64,000 bases of DNA from Nannocystis bainbridge (GCF_028368995.1 NZ_JAQNDL010000003.1:124001-188000), one strand, 5' to 3'; positions 42,701 through 49,535 are shown, counted from the stretch's first letter. Notes: a model not told the origin generated them from the sequence alone. Program-made: numbers and translations.

Positions 42701-42794
42701 CCACCGCCGAGCCCTTGGTGGCCGGACAGCTCGTCATCAACGCGAGCGAGAGACTGGAAGCGCAGACGATTCGGAGCGGACGACCGGGACGCAC
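36717..42794 (-). CDS. Bacterial alpha-2-macroglobulin lipoprotein
   Basis: 2025 residues with a GTG start 6 bases after TACAAT. The N-terminus is a lipoprotein signal (lipobox LMTSC). Tandem beta-sandwich macroglobulin domains and an MG-typical VYKPGE-like site (DRGLYKPGETAKVKG) are visible, then the TED region with the thioester motif CAEQ at residues 1531-1534 (PFDCAEQVSSR). The intact Cys-Ala-Glu-Gln implies a thioester that can trap and covalently link an attacking protease. Length is longer than E. coli YfaM/YfhM (about 1500-1650). Two dispersed palindromes lie in frame (37939-37954, 38802-38819). In a predator it likely protects the periplasm from its own or prey proteases. Confidence 0.94.
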   Translation of the reverse strand: MRPGRPLRIVCASSLSLALMTSCPATKGSAVVVAVPDGPLSAESGTRDIDLQKAPQDAPEGLEVRLRASEEPKGGALAGRPPAPAEPLSEARAAKLLARLPALTEKTGDRQNFALRESSLPAPRPGKTVTQAFPPPAEAAAPERAEAGPLAVTRSMPEGEVELAPHLSVSFSQPMVAVTSHAELAKLKVPVELSPQPPGSWRWVGAKTVMFEPEGRFPMATDYKVRVPAQVKSSVGGALATAKEWTFSTPPPKVLTMTPMGGPHDLEPVMVVGFDQKIDPQAVLEVLTVDAGGKRAIRLATAAEIEADATARGLVAASEPGRSVAFRAVEPLPRGTSVSVTVGAGTPSAEGPRRTKLPHSFGFYTYGPMQHTGAHCSWGGECRPLMPLQVEFTNPIDLERFDPKSVHVEPSIPGMNISAGGNTITITGATVGRTTYSVTVAAGLPDVFGQASEKPAVSRFTTTRAEPQLQGPPRDFVVLDPSGGPKLSVFTINRPKLKVQLFAITPEDYGKYLNYRRDMDCRDGKPIPPPPGRLVATTTVKVDDRPDALVETAIDLSPALKNGLGHVIAFVEPPRQPRDCWQRQYAMAWAQVTRIGLTAFVDPGEMVTWATNLADGAPLSGVDVKIVPQGGTGRSGADGLATLPLGDRGQLLIASKGGDVAFVPENMYYYSPDSTGWSAYSQGDDYRFYVAEDRGLYKPGETAKVKGWVRSVGGGERGDIGLTSASTANYRLYDPRGSEVLKGEVPVNAAGGFELTLALPGNINTGPAPLHIEVGGRTHYHNLKVEEFRRPEYEVKVEASPGPHLVGTSAELTLSANYFSGGGLAGAEVDWRVRSEPASFSPPGLDEYSFGFTESWSWWRRDARPQGREFTFTGKTDAAGQHRIRADFVWSRPARAYTVTAEGSAQDVNRQKWTGRTRLVVHPADLYVGLKTSRPFYNKGDKFSVEAVIADLDGKLIEGKTATVLAQQFEWVQERGQWTEKVVDTQNCPVSSSKGAARCDFVARRGGTLRLEATVADARGRASVTRTDLWVAGGDTPPSRTIEQEKVGLLTDKKEYGAGDVAELLVVSPWPQAEGVMTIRRSGLVRSERFKVEDGAAKLRVPIEEGHVPNLHVHVDLVGAAPRTRDDGTADPGLAPRPAYAAGSVNLRVPPRRRTLQLTAKPRDEELPPGAETVVDVELKDAEGKPVAGGEVALAVVDEAVLSLTGYSWPDPVATFYLDRDGGVREHHLRELLLLARPDLAKLQLTGAVGSSRDGDSDDRAEAAPKRASKKNAGMAPGAPVMAPAPEEEKKAEVSKPTDDESGAQQEEGAIALRTDFSALALFAAAVPTDSKGKAQVKLKLPDNLTRYRVMAVAAAGTGAFGSGEATVTASRPLMVRPSPPRFLNFGDKLELPVVVQNQGKKPLTVEVAVRAGNAKLTAGTGRKVQVPAGDRVEVRFPATTELAGTARFQFAVASGKHTDAAEVSLPVWTPATTEAFATYGTLDSGAVAQPVKAPGQVWREFGGLEVTTTSTALAGLTDALLYLVRYPFDCAEQVSSRVMAIASLRDVLSAFAAEGLPPPKELEAGVRQDLLRLAKLQNYDGGWGFWRWGERSYPYLSIHVAHALARADAKGFNVPKDMTQKAVNYLQSIRYRIPESYGPVEKQVLRAYALYTLRQLGRGNPTAARELIKEAGGIEKMGMEAVAWLYSALQGDPASTAELEAIRLIVRNRAEETAGAAHFVTSYSDGGHVLLHSDRRVDALMLEALIADQPKSDLIPKLVEGLMAHRKAGRWSSTQENAFVLVALDRYFNTYEKITPDFVARVWLGARYAGEQKFAGRQTDRRRIDIPMAEVAAIGSGDLILQKEGKGRLYYRIGMRYAPTDLMMPPSDHGFVVDRAYEPIDDPKDVKRDADGTWRIKGGARVRVRLTMVAPTRRYHVALVDPLPAGLEPQNPALMTTGALPEDPQALSKQSPWWWWNRPWFEHQNLRDERAEAFTSLLWEGVHTYTYVALATTPGVFVVPPPKAEEMYHPETFGRGWSAKVIVE
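37939..37954. repeat. In-frame palindrome in alpha-2-macroglobulin gene
   Basis: ATGTCC and GGACAT arms around TTGG, in the coding sequence. Confidence 0.65.
38802..38819. repeat. In-frame palindrome in alpha-2-macroglobulin gene
   Basis: GCTGTCC and GGACAGC arms around GTCG, in the coding sequence. Confidence 0.65.
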
Positions 42795-42800
42795 GCCGCG

Positions 42801-42806
42801 ATTGTA
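42801..42806 (-). promoter_or_regulatory. -10 element of leaderless alpha-2-macroglobulin gene
   Basis: TACAAT on the minus strand ends 6 bases before the GTG at 42794. Confidence 0.55.
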
Positions 42807-43085
42807 TGCGCACGCAGCCGGGCCCGATACGCCCGCCCACGGGGCGATTTCGTCCGATCCGCGCGCTCAGGGTTCGACTTCGCAGCGCCCGCGAGCCTCG
42901 CCCGCGCGAAAGCTCCCGCCCGATGCAGGAAGATCTCGAAGCATCATCGCAGCCCACCTCCGATGAAACACGTTCTTCATGGCCCATTCCACCATTCACA
43001 ACACCATCACACTGCTCATTTACGACACGACATCGAATGCAACGAACGCATCAATCCATTCAAATCATGGCACCACCCAATACAA

Positions 43086-43105
43086 AGACCCCCGACGCCG
43101 GGTCT
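43086..43105 (-). terminator. Rho-independent terminator of response regulator gene
   Basis: Read on the minus strand, AGACCC...GGGTCT forms a hairpin followed by TTTGT, 70 bp after the stop of the response regulator gene. This is the best classical terminator in the window. Confidence 0.6.
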
Positions 43106-43174
43106 CTCGGACCACTCGCATCGGGGGCGTTCGTCACCGCCGGCAGTCGCTGACGGTGTCTGCGGCGCGCGGGT

Positions 43175-44404
43175 TCAAGCGCCGTCGCCGAGCCGGCGCG
43201 CGAGCATCTGCAGGCGCGAACGGGCCAGGCCCATGCTGCTGCTCGTGCGATCGAGCTCGACGAACAGGTAGCAGCCGGTCCGCGGCGTGCGCTGCAGCAG
43301 GTGCAGACGGGGGCCGCGCGTCACGAGGATGTCGTCGATGCAATCGTCGACATCCTCACTATGGAGGAGGCGGGTCAGCGCGTGGACCAGCCCGTCGTCG
43401 AGCGGGTCGCCGCGGCGGGCCAGGAATTGCCCGCGGTCGCTGTCGAGCAGCGCCGCCGCCTGGGCGCCGTCGAGCGCCATCGCCTCGTCGAGGCACGTGC
43501 GCATGGCCGCGTCGATCTCGAGCGGCGGCGCGATCAGCCGCGGCAGCGCCGGCGGCTCGACCAGGCCCGCCGGCGTCGGCAGCAGCTCCGACAGCGCGAA
43601 CGTCATGCTGCTGGTGTAGCGGCGCTGCTGCGGCACGAACATCACCACGTCGTGGCGGCGCTCCATCAGCTTCTGCAGCTTGGCCGCCAGCCAGCGCTGC
43701 AGCCGCTGCTCGAGCGCCTCGGCGGTGACGATCTCCCACTCGATCAGCACGTCGGCGAAGTGCCGCCCGGCGGTGAAGCACTCCTCCAACACCGCGGTGA
43801 CGTCGTCGGCGCGCACGTCCGGCAGGTCGCGCAACAGGTCATGGAGGGAGCCTGTCTCCGAGGACAGGTGCACCCACGCCACGCGTCCGCCGTGGAAGAA
43901 CACCCGCCCGACCTCGGTCCCGCTGCGCAGCAGCAGATCTCCCCCGGGGCTCGCGGCCGCCTCGGCCAGCGCCGCCGTCAGCCCCGGCGTCGCCGTCGCC
44001 AGCGCCAGCGCCCGCTCGGCCGCCTGCACCCGCGCCACCACCTCGCAGCTCGTCAGCGGCTTTACCAAAAAGTCGTCGGCCCCGGCGGCGAATCCGTCGA
44101 CCATATCGGCGTGGCGGTTCCTCGCCGTCACCAGCACCACGTGGGCCAGCGGGCGCCGCGGCATCTCACGCAGCCGGCGGCACACCTCGATCCCGGTCAT
44201 CCGCGGCATCATCCAATCGAGTAGTACGATCTGCGGCGGCGCGGCCTCGCTGAGGTAACTCCACGCCGACGCCCCGTCCTCCGCCTCGCTTACCGCATAG
44301 CCGCGCTCTTGTAATGGACCGGAGAGCATCGCCCGCGCCACGGGATCGTCGTCGGCGACGAGGACGCGAGGTTGAGGTGCGTTCGACGGAGCGTAAAAAT
44401 TCAT
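43175..44404 (-). CDS. Response regulator with DUF4388-like and roadblock-like domains
   Basis: 409 residues. A receiver domain (VLVADDDPVARAML, phospho-acceptor Asp63 in VLLDWMMPRMTG, Lys115 in FLVKPL) is followed by a DUF4388/PATAN-like part (GDLLLRSGTEVGRVFFHGGR). The last 110 residues (CLDEAMALDGAQAAALLDSD to the end, GLARSRLQMLARRL) match the C-terminus of the divergently encoded protein at 44669, a roadblock/LC7-like module. The architecture suggests a gliding or polarity regulator acting through a small-GTPase-type partner, but that is inference. The start at 44404 was chosen because upstream in-frame starts add only unconserved residues. A dispersed palindrome (43851-43868) is in frame. 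Confidence 0.83.
   Translation of the reverse strand: MNFYAPSNAPQPRVLVADDDPVARAMLSGPLQERGYAVSEAEDGASAWSYLSEAAPPQIVLLDWMMPRMTGIEVCRRLREMPRRPLAHVVLVTARNRHADMVDGFAAGADDFLVKPLTSCEVVARVQAAERALALATATPGLTAALAEAAASPGGDLLLRSGTEVGRVFFHGGRVAWVHLSSETGSLHDLLRDLPDVRADDVTAVLEECFTAGRHFADVLIEWEIVTAEALEQRLQRWLAAKLQKLMERRHDVVMFVPQQRRYTSSMTFALSELLPTPAGLVEPPALPRLIAPPLEIDAAMRTCLDEAMALDGAQAAALLDSDRGQFLARRGDPLDDGLVHALTRLLHSEDVDDCIDDILVTRGPRLHLLQRTPRTGCYLFVELDRTSSSMGLARSRLQMLARRLGDGA
43851..43868. repeat. In-frame palindrome in response regulator gene
   Basis: CCTGTC and GACAGG arms around TCCGAG, in the coding sequence. Confidence 0.6.
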
Positions 44405-44668
44405 GGCCGGTACTTCGAACCGAGAATCGTCGGTCCATGCCTGGTTGTCCATGGGATTGTTGGACGGAGCCGCCGCCCGGGCAATCACCCGCGCGCCCTT
44501 GAACGGCAATGTACACACCTTCTACAGCTCACGTACGGCCCCACGGACAGCTGTACGCGGACGATCGCACATAGTACATATCTCGAGGCATACACGCGAT
44601 TACCGCCCGCTTTCACCGATTTCCTCTTGCGCGAGCAACCATCACGTGCGACCTTCGCCCGCAGGTGA

Positions 44669-45499
44669 ATGGCTGGCGATTCGAGCGCACGCACTCTTGT
44701 AGTCGGCGACGTGGCCGCAATCTCGGGGCTCCCGGCGTCGGCACTCGACGATGCCTGCGCCGGCACCCAGGTCTCGCGGCCGGTCCTGCGCTCGGAAGTG
44801 CTGCGAATCATCCGCGACGAACCCGTCGACGTCATGATCACGACCGGCGGCGCGACGTTCCTGGCCGGCGAGGAGTTCCTCGCCGCCTTCGCCGCGCGCG
44901 AGGCGCCGATCGCGGTGTTGATGGCGACGCGGCGCACGGACACCAAGGTCCTCGCCCGCCTGCGCGAAGCAGGCGTCCCCGTCGAGCGCATCGAGTTCCC
45001 GATCGACGTGGACGAGCTGCGGGACCGCGTTCAGGCCAGCTTGCGGGCGGCGCACGAACCGCGCCCGCAGCCGGACCCAGACCCGACCATTGCGCACCCG
45101 GAATCCGACGAAGCACAGGTTGAAGAGGAGAGCATGCCCAACATCAACAAGACCCTCGAAGAAGCGATGAAGATCGACGGCGCGATCGCGGCGGCGCTGG
45201 CCGACTGGGAGTCCGGGTTCTGCCTCGGCACCGCCGGCGGCGGCACCCGCCTCAACATCGAGATCGCGGCCGCGGGCAATTGCCAGGTGGTCAAGGCCAA
45301 GATGGCGACCATGAACGAGCTCGGCATCAAGGGCGCGATCCATGACATCCTCATCACGCTGGACGACCAGATCCACCTGATCCGCCCGCTCCGCCGCGGC
45401 GACACCCTCTTCCTCTACGTGGCGATCGACAAGGTCAAGGGCAACCTCGGGCTCGCGCGCCACCGCCTGCAGAAGCTCGAGGCCGAGCTCGTGGTGTGA
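44669..45499 (+). CDS. Pseudo-receiver protein with roadblock-like C-terminus
   Basis: 276 residues. Residues 1-130 look like a degenerate receiver: TLVVGDVAAI, DVMITTGGATFLAG, IAVLMATRR and PIDVDELRDRV follow the order of receiver strands, but the Asp usually found after ITD is Thr59 and the KP motif is PID, so phosphorylation is not expected. After an acidic linker, residues 156-276 (MPNINKTLEEAMKIDGAIAA to GLARHRLQKLEAELVV) are the same roadblock/LC7-like domain found at the end of the divergent response regulator. The pair probably interact through this domain. The internal ATG at 45134 may also be used. Confidence 0.8.
   Translation: MAGDSSARTLVVGDVAAISGLPASALDDACAGTQVSRPVLRSEVLRIIRDEPVDVMITTGGATFLAGEEFLAAFAAREAPIAVLMATRRTDTKVLARLREAGVPVERIEFPIDVDELRDRVQASLRAAHEPRPQPDPDPTIAHPESDEAQVEEESMPNINKTLEEAMKIDGAIAAALADWESGFCLGTAGGGTRLNIEIAAAGNCQVVKAKMATMNELGIKGAIHDILITLDDQIHLIRPLRRGDTLFLYVAIDKVKGNLGLARHRLQKLEAELVV
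45120..45136 (+). promoter_or_regulatory. Strong internal Shine-Dalgarno and ATG inside pseudo-receiver gene
   Basis: GAAGAGGAG lies 3 bases before an in-frame ATG at 45134. The sequence from that ATG (MPNINKTLEEAMK) is a complete 121-residue roadblock-like protein, the usual free-standing size, so this site may produce a second, shorter product. Alternatively the upstream half is a separate gene with no stop of its own. Confidence 0.5.
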
Positions 45500-45521
45500 T
45501 TGCCCCGCCGCCGCCGCCGCC

Positions 45522-45533
45522 CTGTCGTGACAG
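45522..45533. repeat. Short CTGTC/GACAG palindrome between convergent genes
   Basis: CTGTC and GACAG arms separated by GT, 22 bases after the stop of the pseudo-receiver gene. Confidence 0.45.
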
Positions 45534-45538
45534 CAAGA

Positions 45539-46804
45539 TTACGCGGGGTCGGGGGGCGGCCCCCAATGTGTCGCCACGGCCGGGCTCGTCGGCCGTGGCG
45601 TGTAGTCCGGGACCACGAATGCGTCGTGCAGGCGCGCTACGCCGCCGCGCAGCCGGCTGAGCGCCCGCAGCCACGACACCGGCACGTGCTGGAACACCCG
45701 GGTCGATTGCGCGAACAGCCATAGCGCCAGCGGGCTGCCCGGCAGCAGCCGCCGCGCCGCGGCCAGGGCGAACGCCCGGCTGCTCGTCACGTACGGCCGC
45801 AGCGTCTCCTCGCAATTGCGGAAGCCTCGCACGTGGTCGCCTCCGGCCGCGGCCAGCTCGCCCGCCAGCACATAGGCCCCGACGATCGCCAGACTGGTGC
45901 TGCCGCCGACCGCCGCCCCCGGCGAATAGCCGGCGTCCCCGACCAGAGTCACCCGTCCGCGCGTCCAGGTGTCCATGCGCAATTGCGTGATGGTGTCGAA
46001 GTAAAACGCAGACGCCTGCTGCGCCGCCGCCAGCAGCCCCGGCACCTCCCAGCCCATACCCGCGAACGCCTGCGCCAGCAGCTGCTTCTGCCGCGCGACA
46101 TCGCGGTGGTGGTATTCGAGCTCACCCTCGCTGCGAAACAGGAACAGCGCGCGGGCGTCCCCCATGTGCCGCGCGGCGTACACGGCGACCAGCCGGTCGA
46201 CCCCGCTGACGAGGATTACCCGGTCGCGCAGACCCAGGTCGTTGGCGATCGTCGCCACCGCCAGGTGAGCGCCGATGGGGCGCGAGAATTGCCGCTCGGG
46301 GCCGAACACCAGCCGGCGCACGTTCGAATGCAGGCCGTCGGCGCCGACCACCAGGTCGAAGCGCCGTGGTGCGCCGCGCTCGAAGGTCACGTCGACCCCG
46401 GCGTCGTCCTGCTGCAGCGAGGCGATCGAATCGTCGTACACGTACTCGACCTCGCCCCGGCTGGCGCCGATGAGGACCTCCGCCAATTCGTCGCGCATGA
46501 CCTCGGCGTGGCGGCGCGACACCGCCTGCATCACCCGCTTCACGTCGAGCTCGATCGGCCGCTTTACCCCGTCGCGCCGCAGCGTCAACCACTCCGTCCC
46601 GGAGTGGCGCGCCTCGACCTCCGCCAGCACCCCCATCTTCTCGACGATGTCCATGGCCGGCCGGAACAGGTCGACCGCGTGTCCGCCGGTCTTGCGCAGA
46701 CCGGGGGCCCGCTCGACCACCGTGGGCTCGAACCCGTGACGCTTCAGCCAATACGCCAGCACCGGCCCGGCGACGCTGGCGCCGGAGATCAGGACTCTCT
46801 TCAT
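45539..46804 (-). CDS. FAD-dependent monooxygenase (PHBH-fold, TetX-like)
   Basis: 421 residues. The N-terminal dinucleotide-binding motif (VLISGASVAGPVLAYWL) with the acidic residue in VVERAPG, the DG motif DLVVGADGLHSNVRR and the second FAD motif RVTLVGDAGYSPGAAVGG are intact. This is the class A flavin monooxygenase family, which hydroxylates aromatic compounds or antibiotics. AAGGAG lies 6 bases before the ATG. The gene is divergent from a TetR regulator with an operator overlapping its leader, so it is probably induced by a small ligand. Substrate unknown. Confidence 0.9.
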   Translation of the reverse strand: MKRVLISGASVAGPVLAYWLKRHGFEPTVVERAPGLRKTGGHAVDLFRPAMDIVEKMGVLAEVEARHSGTEWLTLRRDGVKRPIELDVKRVMQAVSRRHAEVMRDELAEVLIGASRGEVEYVYDDSIASLQQDDAGVDVTFERGAPRRFDLVVGADGLHSNVRRLVFGPERQFSRPIGAHLAVATIANDLGLRDRVILVSGVDRLVAVYAARHMGDARALFLFRSEGELEYHHRDVARQKQLLAQAFAGMGWEVPGLLAAAQQASAFYFDTITQLRMDTWTRGRVTLVGDAGYSPGAAVGGSTSLAIVGAYVLAGELAAAGGDHVRGFRNCEETLRPYVTSSRAFALAAARRLLPGSPLALWLFAQSTRVFQHVPVSWLRALSRLRGGVARLHDAFVVPDYTPRPTSPAVATHWGPPPDPA

Positions 46805-46812
46805 CGTGGCTC

Positions 46813-46836
46813 CTTACTTACCGATAGGTAAGCACG
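46813..46836. promoter_or_regulatory. TetR-type operator
   Basis: CTTACC and GGTAAG arms flank GATA (46817-46832) in the gap between the divergent monooxygenase and TetR genes. It overlaps the likely Shine-Dalgarno/promoter of the monooxygenase, so binding would repress it and probably the regulator itself. Confidence 0.75.
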
Positions 46837-46877
46837 TGGCCGCGCCGTTTTCAAGCCGCTGCGGCCCGCTCCGGCGA

Positions 46878-46883
46878 TATCCT
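46878..46883 (+). promoter_or_regulatory. -10 element of leaderless tetR gene
   Basis: TATCCT ends 6 bases before the GTG start at 46890. Confidence 0.5.
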
Positions 46884-46889
46884 CCGCGG

Positions 46890-47480
46890 GTGTCCCGGCC
46901 CACCGACACCAAGGCGCGGATCCACGCGGTCGCCCGCGCGCTGTTCATGCAGCAGGGCGTGCAGCAGACCAGCCTGCGCCAGATCGCGGACCAGCTCGGC
47001 ATCACCAAGCCCGCCCTCTACTACCACTTCGATTCGCGCGAGGCCCTGGTCGCCAGCATGTTCCAGCCGCTGCTCGCCGACATGGAGGCCCACCTCGCGG
47101 CCCTCGAGGCGGCCCCGCCGAGCGACCCTCGCGTGCTGCTCGGCCAGCACTTCGACCTGCTCTCGCGCCATCGCGACCTCATCGTCATGCTCGTGCGCGA
47201 CTTCAGCATCCTCACCGAGCTCGATCTGGTGGCCCGCATGTTCGCCTGGCGCCATCGCCTCATGACCCTGCTGGTCGGCCCTGCCCCCTCGGTCGAGGCC
47301 CGCGTGCGGGCCGTCGTCGCCATCGGCGGCATGGCCGACACCGCCGTCGAGTTCCCCGACGTGCCGATGGACCGCATCAAGCCCACCGCCATCGAGGCCG
47401 CCTGCGCCGCCCTCGGCCTGCCGCCTGCGCCTCGCCCACCCGTGCGCGCCGCGGCCAAGCGCCCGCGCCGGGCCACCTGA
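46890..47480 (+). CDS. TetR-family transcriptional regulator
   Basis: 196 residues with a GTG start right after its -10 hexamer; an upstream in-frame start would overlap the operator. Residues 5-52 are the TetR helix-turn-helix (RIHAVARALFMQQGVQQTSL then QIADQLGITKPALYYHF). The rest is helical ligand-binding. It ends in a basic tail (KRPRRAT). It most likely represses the divergent FAD monooxygenase through the CTTACC-GATA-GGTAAG site between the genes. Confidence 0.9.
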   Translation: MSRPTDTKARIHAVARALFMQQGVQQTSLRQIADQLGITKPALYYHFDSREALVASMFQPLLADMEAHLAALEAAPPSDPRVLLGQHFDLLSRHRDLIVMLVRDFSILTELDLVARMFAWRHRLMTLLVGPAPSVEARVRAVVAIGGMADTAVEFPDVPMDRIKPTAIEAACAALGLPPAPRPPVRAAAKRPRRAT

Positions 47481-47531
47481 GGCAATGGCCGGAGCGTGGC
47501 GACGATCCCCGTCCGGCCGATACGAGTGACA

Positions 47532-47613
47532 GGACAATGTCCGCACCCCGACGGACACTGTCTCGCGGTCTCCACCCAATCGCGGGACAATGTCCGCACC
47601 CCGATGGACACTG
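47532..47613. repeat. Two tandem 29-bp palindromic units
   Basis: Each unit has TGTCC-GCACCCCGA(C/T)-GGACA, differing at one base and 53 bases apart. They are a long-loop version of the dispersed palindrome. Confidence 0.7.
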
Positions 47614-47839
47614 GTGTGAGTACAGATTGGTGGCACCCGTGAGGTGACGTCCGGATCGCCGGACGCGATCGACGATGACCGCGGGCTCGCGGCCGCGCCC
47701 GAGCGACATGCCCTTTGCGACATGTCTCAAAAAACATACGAGAGCGCCCGAGCGAATCCTCGTCCAACGTGGTGCTTCGGGCTCGCGGGCCGGCGGGCTC
47801 GTCCGCGATCGCGCGGCCCCGCGGGCGTGGGGACTCGGC

Positions 47840-47845
47840 TATCGT
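47840..47845 (+). promoter_or_regulatory. -10 element of leaderless lipoprotein gene
   Basis: TATCGT ends 7 bases before the ATG at 47853. Confidence 0.5.
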
Positions 47846-47852
47846 GTCCCAC

Positions 47853-49472
47853 ATGTCGATGCATTCCCGACCGCTCTCGCTGCTCCTGCTCGGCGTCCTG
47901 GCCTCCGCCTGCCAGGGCGACGGCGGCGCCACCGACGGCTCCACCGACGCCACGGGCGCCACCACCGACACGGCGGGCCCGGCCACGGACGCGAGCTCCG
48001 ATGCGTCCGCCGATCCGACCGACGGCTCCACGAGCACCGCCTCGTCGACCAGCGCGACCGCCTCGACCACCGGACCCACCTCGACTGCCACCACCGACGC
48101 TCCGACCGCCACCAGCACCGATCCCTCTGCCACCGATACCGACACCGACACCGGCGCGCAGGGCCTCACCTGTCCGCTCGGCGATCGGCCCGGCGTGCAG
48201 CAGCTGGCGCTCGCCCCCGCGCTGTTCAGCGAGGGAGCAGATCTCTCCGATTCGGAGGTGTGCGCGATCGTCAACCCCGAGCGGGGCTTCCACGCCTATA
48301 CCAACCTGCGCGACCTCGACGGCGGCAGCCTGGCGAACATCGCCGCCACCGGGCAATCGGTCGTCTACGGCCAGGTGCTGCTGCCCGAGTACCGCCAGGC
48401 CCCGCTCGACGCCGTCGTGCTCGACGAGGTCGCGGCCGGCTTCGACGCCGTGCGCGAGGCCGGCATGAAGGTCGTGCCGCGCTTTCACTACTCCAACGCC
48501 GGCGACGAGCCCGACGCCGAGCTGTCGCGGATCCTGGGGCACATCGAGCAGCTCACGCCGCTGCTGCAGGAGCACGCCGACGTGATCCTCACCCTGCAGG
48601 CCGGCTTCATCGGCGCGTGGGGTGAATGGCACTCCTCGCAGCACGGCCTCGACGCGCCAGGTCCGCGCAAGGAGGTCCTCGACGCCCTGCTCGCCGCGCT
48701 GCCGCCCGAGCGGACCGTGACGGTGCGCCGGCCCTCGTTCAAGCAGGACGCCTACGGCGGCCCGCTGACCGCCGACACCGCCCACGACGGCAGCCCCCTG
48801 GCCCGCGTCGGCCACGTCAACGACTGCTTCCTCGCCTCCGACAGCGACTTCGGCACCTACGACGAGCCGGGCGAGAAGGACTACGCGATCGCCGATTCGC
48901 CGTTCGTGGCGGTCGGCGGGGAGACCTGCGCCGTGAATCCGCCGCGCTCCGAGTGCCCCTCGGCGCTCGCCGAGCTGGCCCTCCACAGCTGGACGCACCT
49001 CAATTCGTCATACAACACCGACGTGCTCGACAGCTGGAAGGAGGACGGCTGCTTCGCCGAGGTCGCCTGCCGCCTCGGCTATCGCCTCGCCGTCCGCGAG
49101 CTGCGCTGGGCCGACACCGCCGCCGCGGGCAGCACGCTGCCGGTCTCGCTCGATCTGGTCAACGACGGCTTCGCCGCGCCCGTCAATGCGCGCCCGCTGG
49201 TGCTCGTATTCGCCGGCCCGACCACCTTCAGCGCCACGGTCGACGCCTTCGACATCCGCACGGTCCGGCCCGGCGAGCCGCACAGCCTGTGCGCCGACGC
49301 GGCCATCCCCGCCGACGCCCCGCCCGGGATGTACCGGATCGGCCTGCGCCTCGCCGATCCGGCCCCGAGCCTCGAAGCCGACCCGCGCCAGGCGATCCGC
49401 CTCGCCAACGACACCGGGGTCGAATGGAGCGAGGGCGTCAACTGGTTCGATGCGACCGTCGTGGTCGAGTGA
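47853..49472 (+). CDS. DUF4874/DUF4832-like lipoprotein
   Basis: 539 residues from ATG 47853, supported by a signal peptide with lipobox (LGVLASACQG) and the TATCGT hexamer. An 80-residue Ser/Thr/Asp linker follows. The catalytic-looking part begins NPERGFHAYTNL and continues with VVPRFHYSN and FIGAWGEWHSS, the pattern of the DUF4874 domain; the later SWTHLNSSYNTDVLDSW and LGYRLAVRELRW fit DUF4832. These domains are TIM-barrel plus beta-sandwich and occur in predicted glycosidases. It is probably a surface enzyme acting on polysaccharide, by inference. Confidence 0.83.
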   Translation: MSMHSRPLSLLLLGVLASACQGDGGATDGSTDATGATTDTAGPATDASSDASADPTDGSTSTASSTSATASTTGPTSTATTDAPTATSTDPSATDTDTDTGAQGLTCPLGDRPGVQQLALAPALFSEGADLSDSEVCAIVNPERGFHAYTNLRDLDGGSLANIAATGQSVVYGQVLLPEYRQAPLDAVVLDEVAAGFDAVREAGMKVVPRFHYSNAGDEPDAELSRILGHIEQLTPLLQEHADVILTLQAGFIGAWGEWHSSQHGLDAPGPRKEVLDALLAALPPERTVTVRRPSFKQDAYGGPLTADTAHDGSPLARVGHVNDCFLASDSDFGTYDEPGEKDYAIADSPFVAVGGETCAVNPPRSECPSALAELALHSWTHLNSSYNTDVLDSWKEDGCFAEVACRLGYRLAVRELRWADTAAAGSTLPVSLDLVNDGFAAPVNARPLVLVFAGPTTFSATVDAFDIRTVRPGEPHSLCADAAIPADAPPGMYRIGLRLADPAPSLEADPRQAIRLANDTGVEWSEGVNWFDATVVVE

Positions 49473-49483
49473 CGCACCGGCGG

Positions 49484-49501
49484 CATGTCCCCGGGGACAT
49501 G
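49484..49501. terminator. Perfect CATGTCCCC palindrome after lipoprotein gene
   Basis: CATGTCCCC and GGGGACATG join without a spacer, 11 bases after the lipoprotein stop. A second hairpin of the family follows at once. Confidence 0.6.
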
Positions 49502-49507
49502 TCCGAT

Positions 49508-49533
49508 GAGCGCTGTCCGAACGGACAGCGCTC
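49508..49533. terminator. Strong hairpin between convergent genes
   Basis: GAGCGCTGTCC and GGACAGCGCTC around GAAC, 2 bases before the end of the convergent gene at 49536. With the palindrome at 49484 it probably ends transcription from both sides. Confidence 0.65.
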
Positions 49534-49535
49534 CC

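Larger units (their letters stand above)
42795..43174. other. Intergenic region with low-G+C patch
   Basis: 380 bp between two minus-strand genes. The stretch 42960-43085 is clearly poorer in G+C than its surroundings. It holds the TACAAT promoter of the macroglobulin gene and the terminator of the response regulator gene; I see no gene in it. Confidence 0.5.
47481..47852. other. Intergenic region with tandem palindrome repeats
   Basis: About 370 bp holding two 29-bp near-identical palindromic units (47532-47560 and 47585-47613), a degenerate GACATGCC/GACATGTC stretch near 47704-47730 and the TATCGT promoter of the next gene. I see no gene. Confidence 0.55.

Noticed and set aside
36579-43271. 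Very long open frame on the plus strand opposite the macroglobulin gene
   Set aside because: It is Arg/His-rich nonsense antisense to a complete macroglobulin with intact motifs; high G+C makes long spurious frames.
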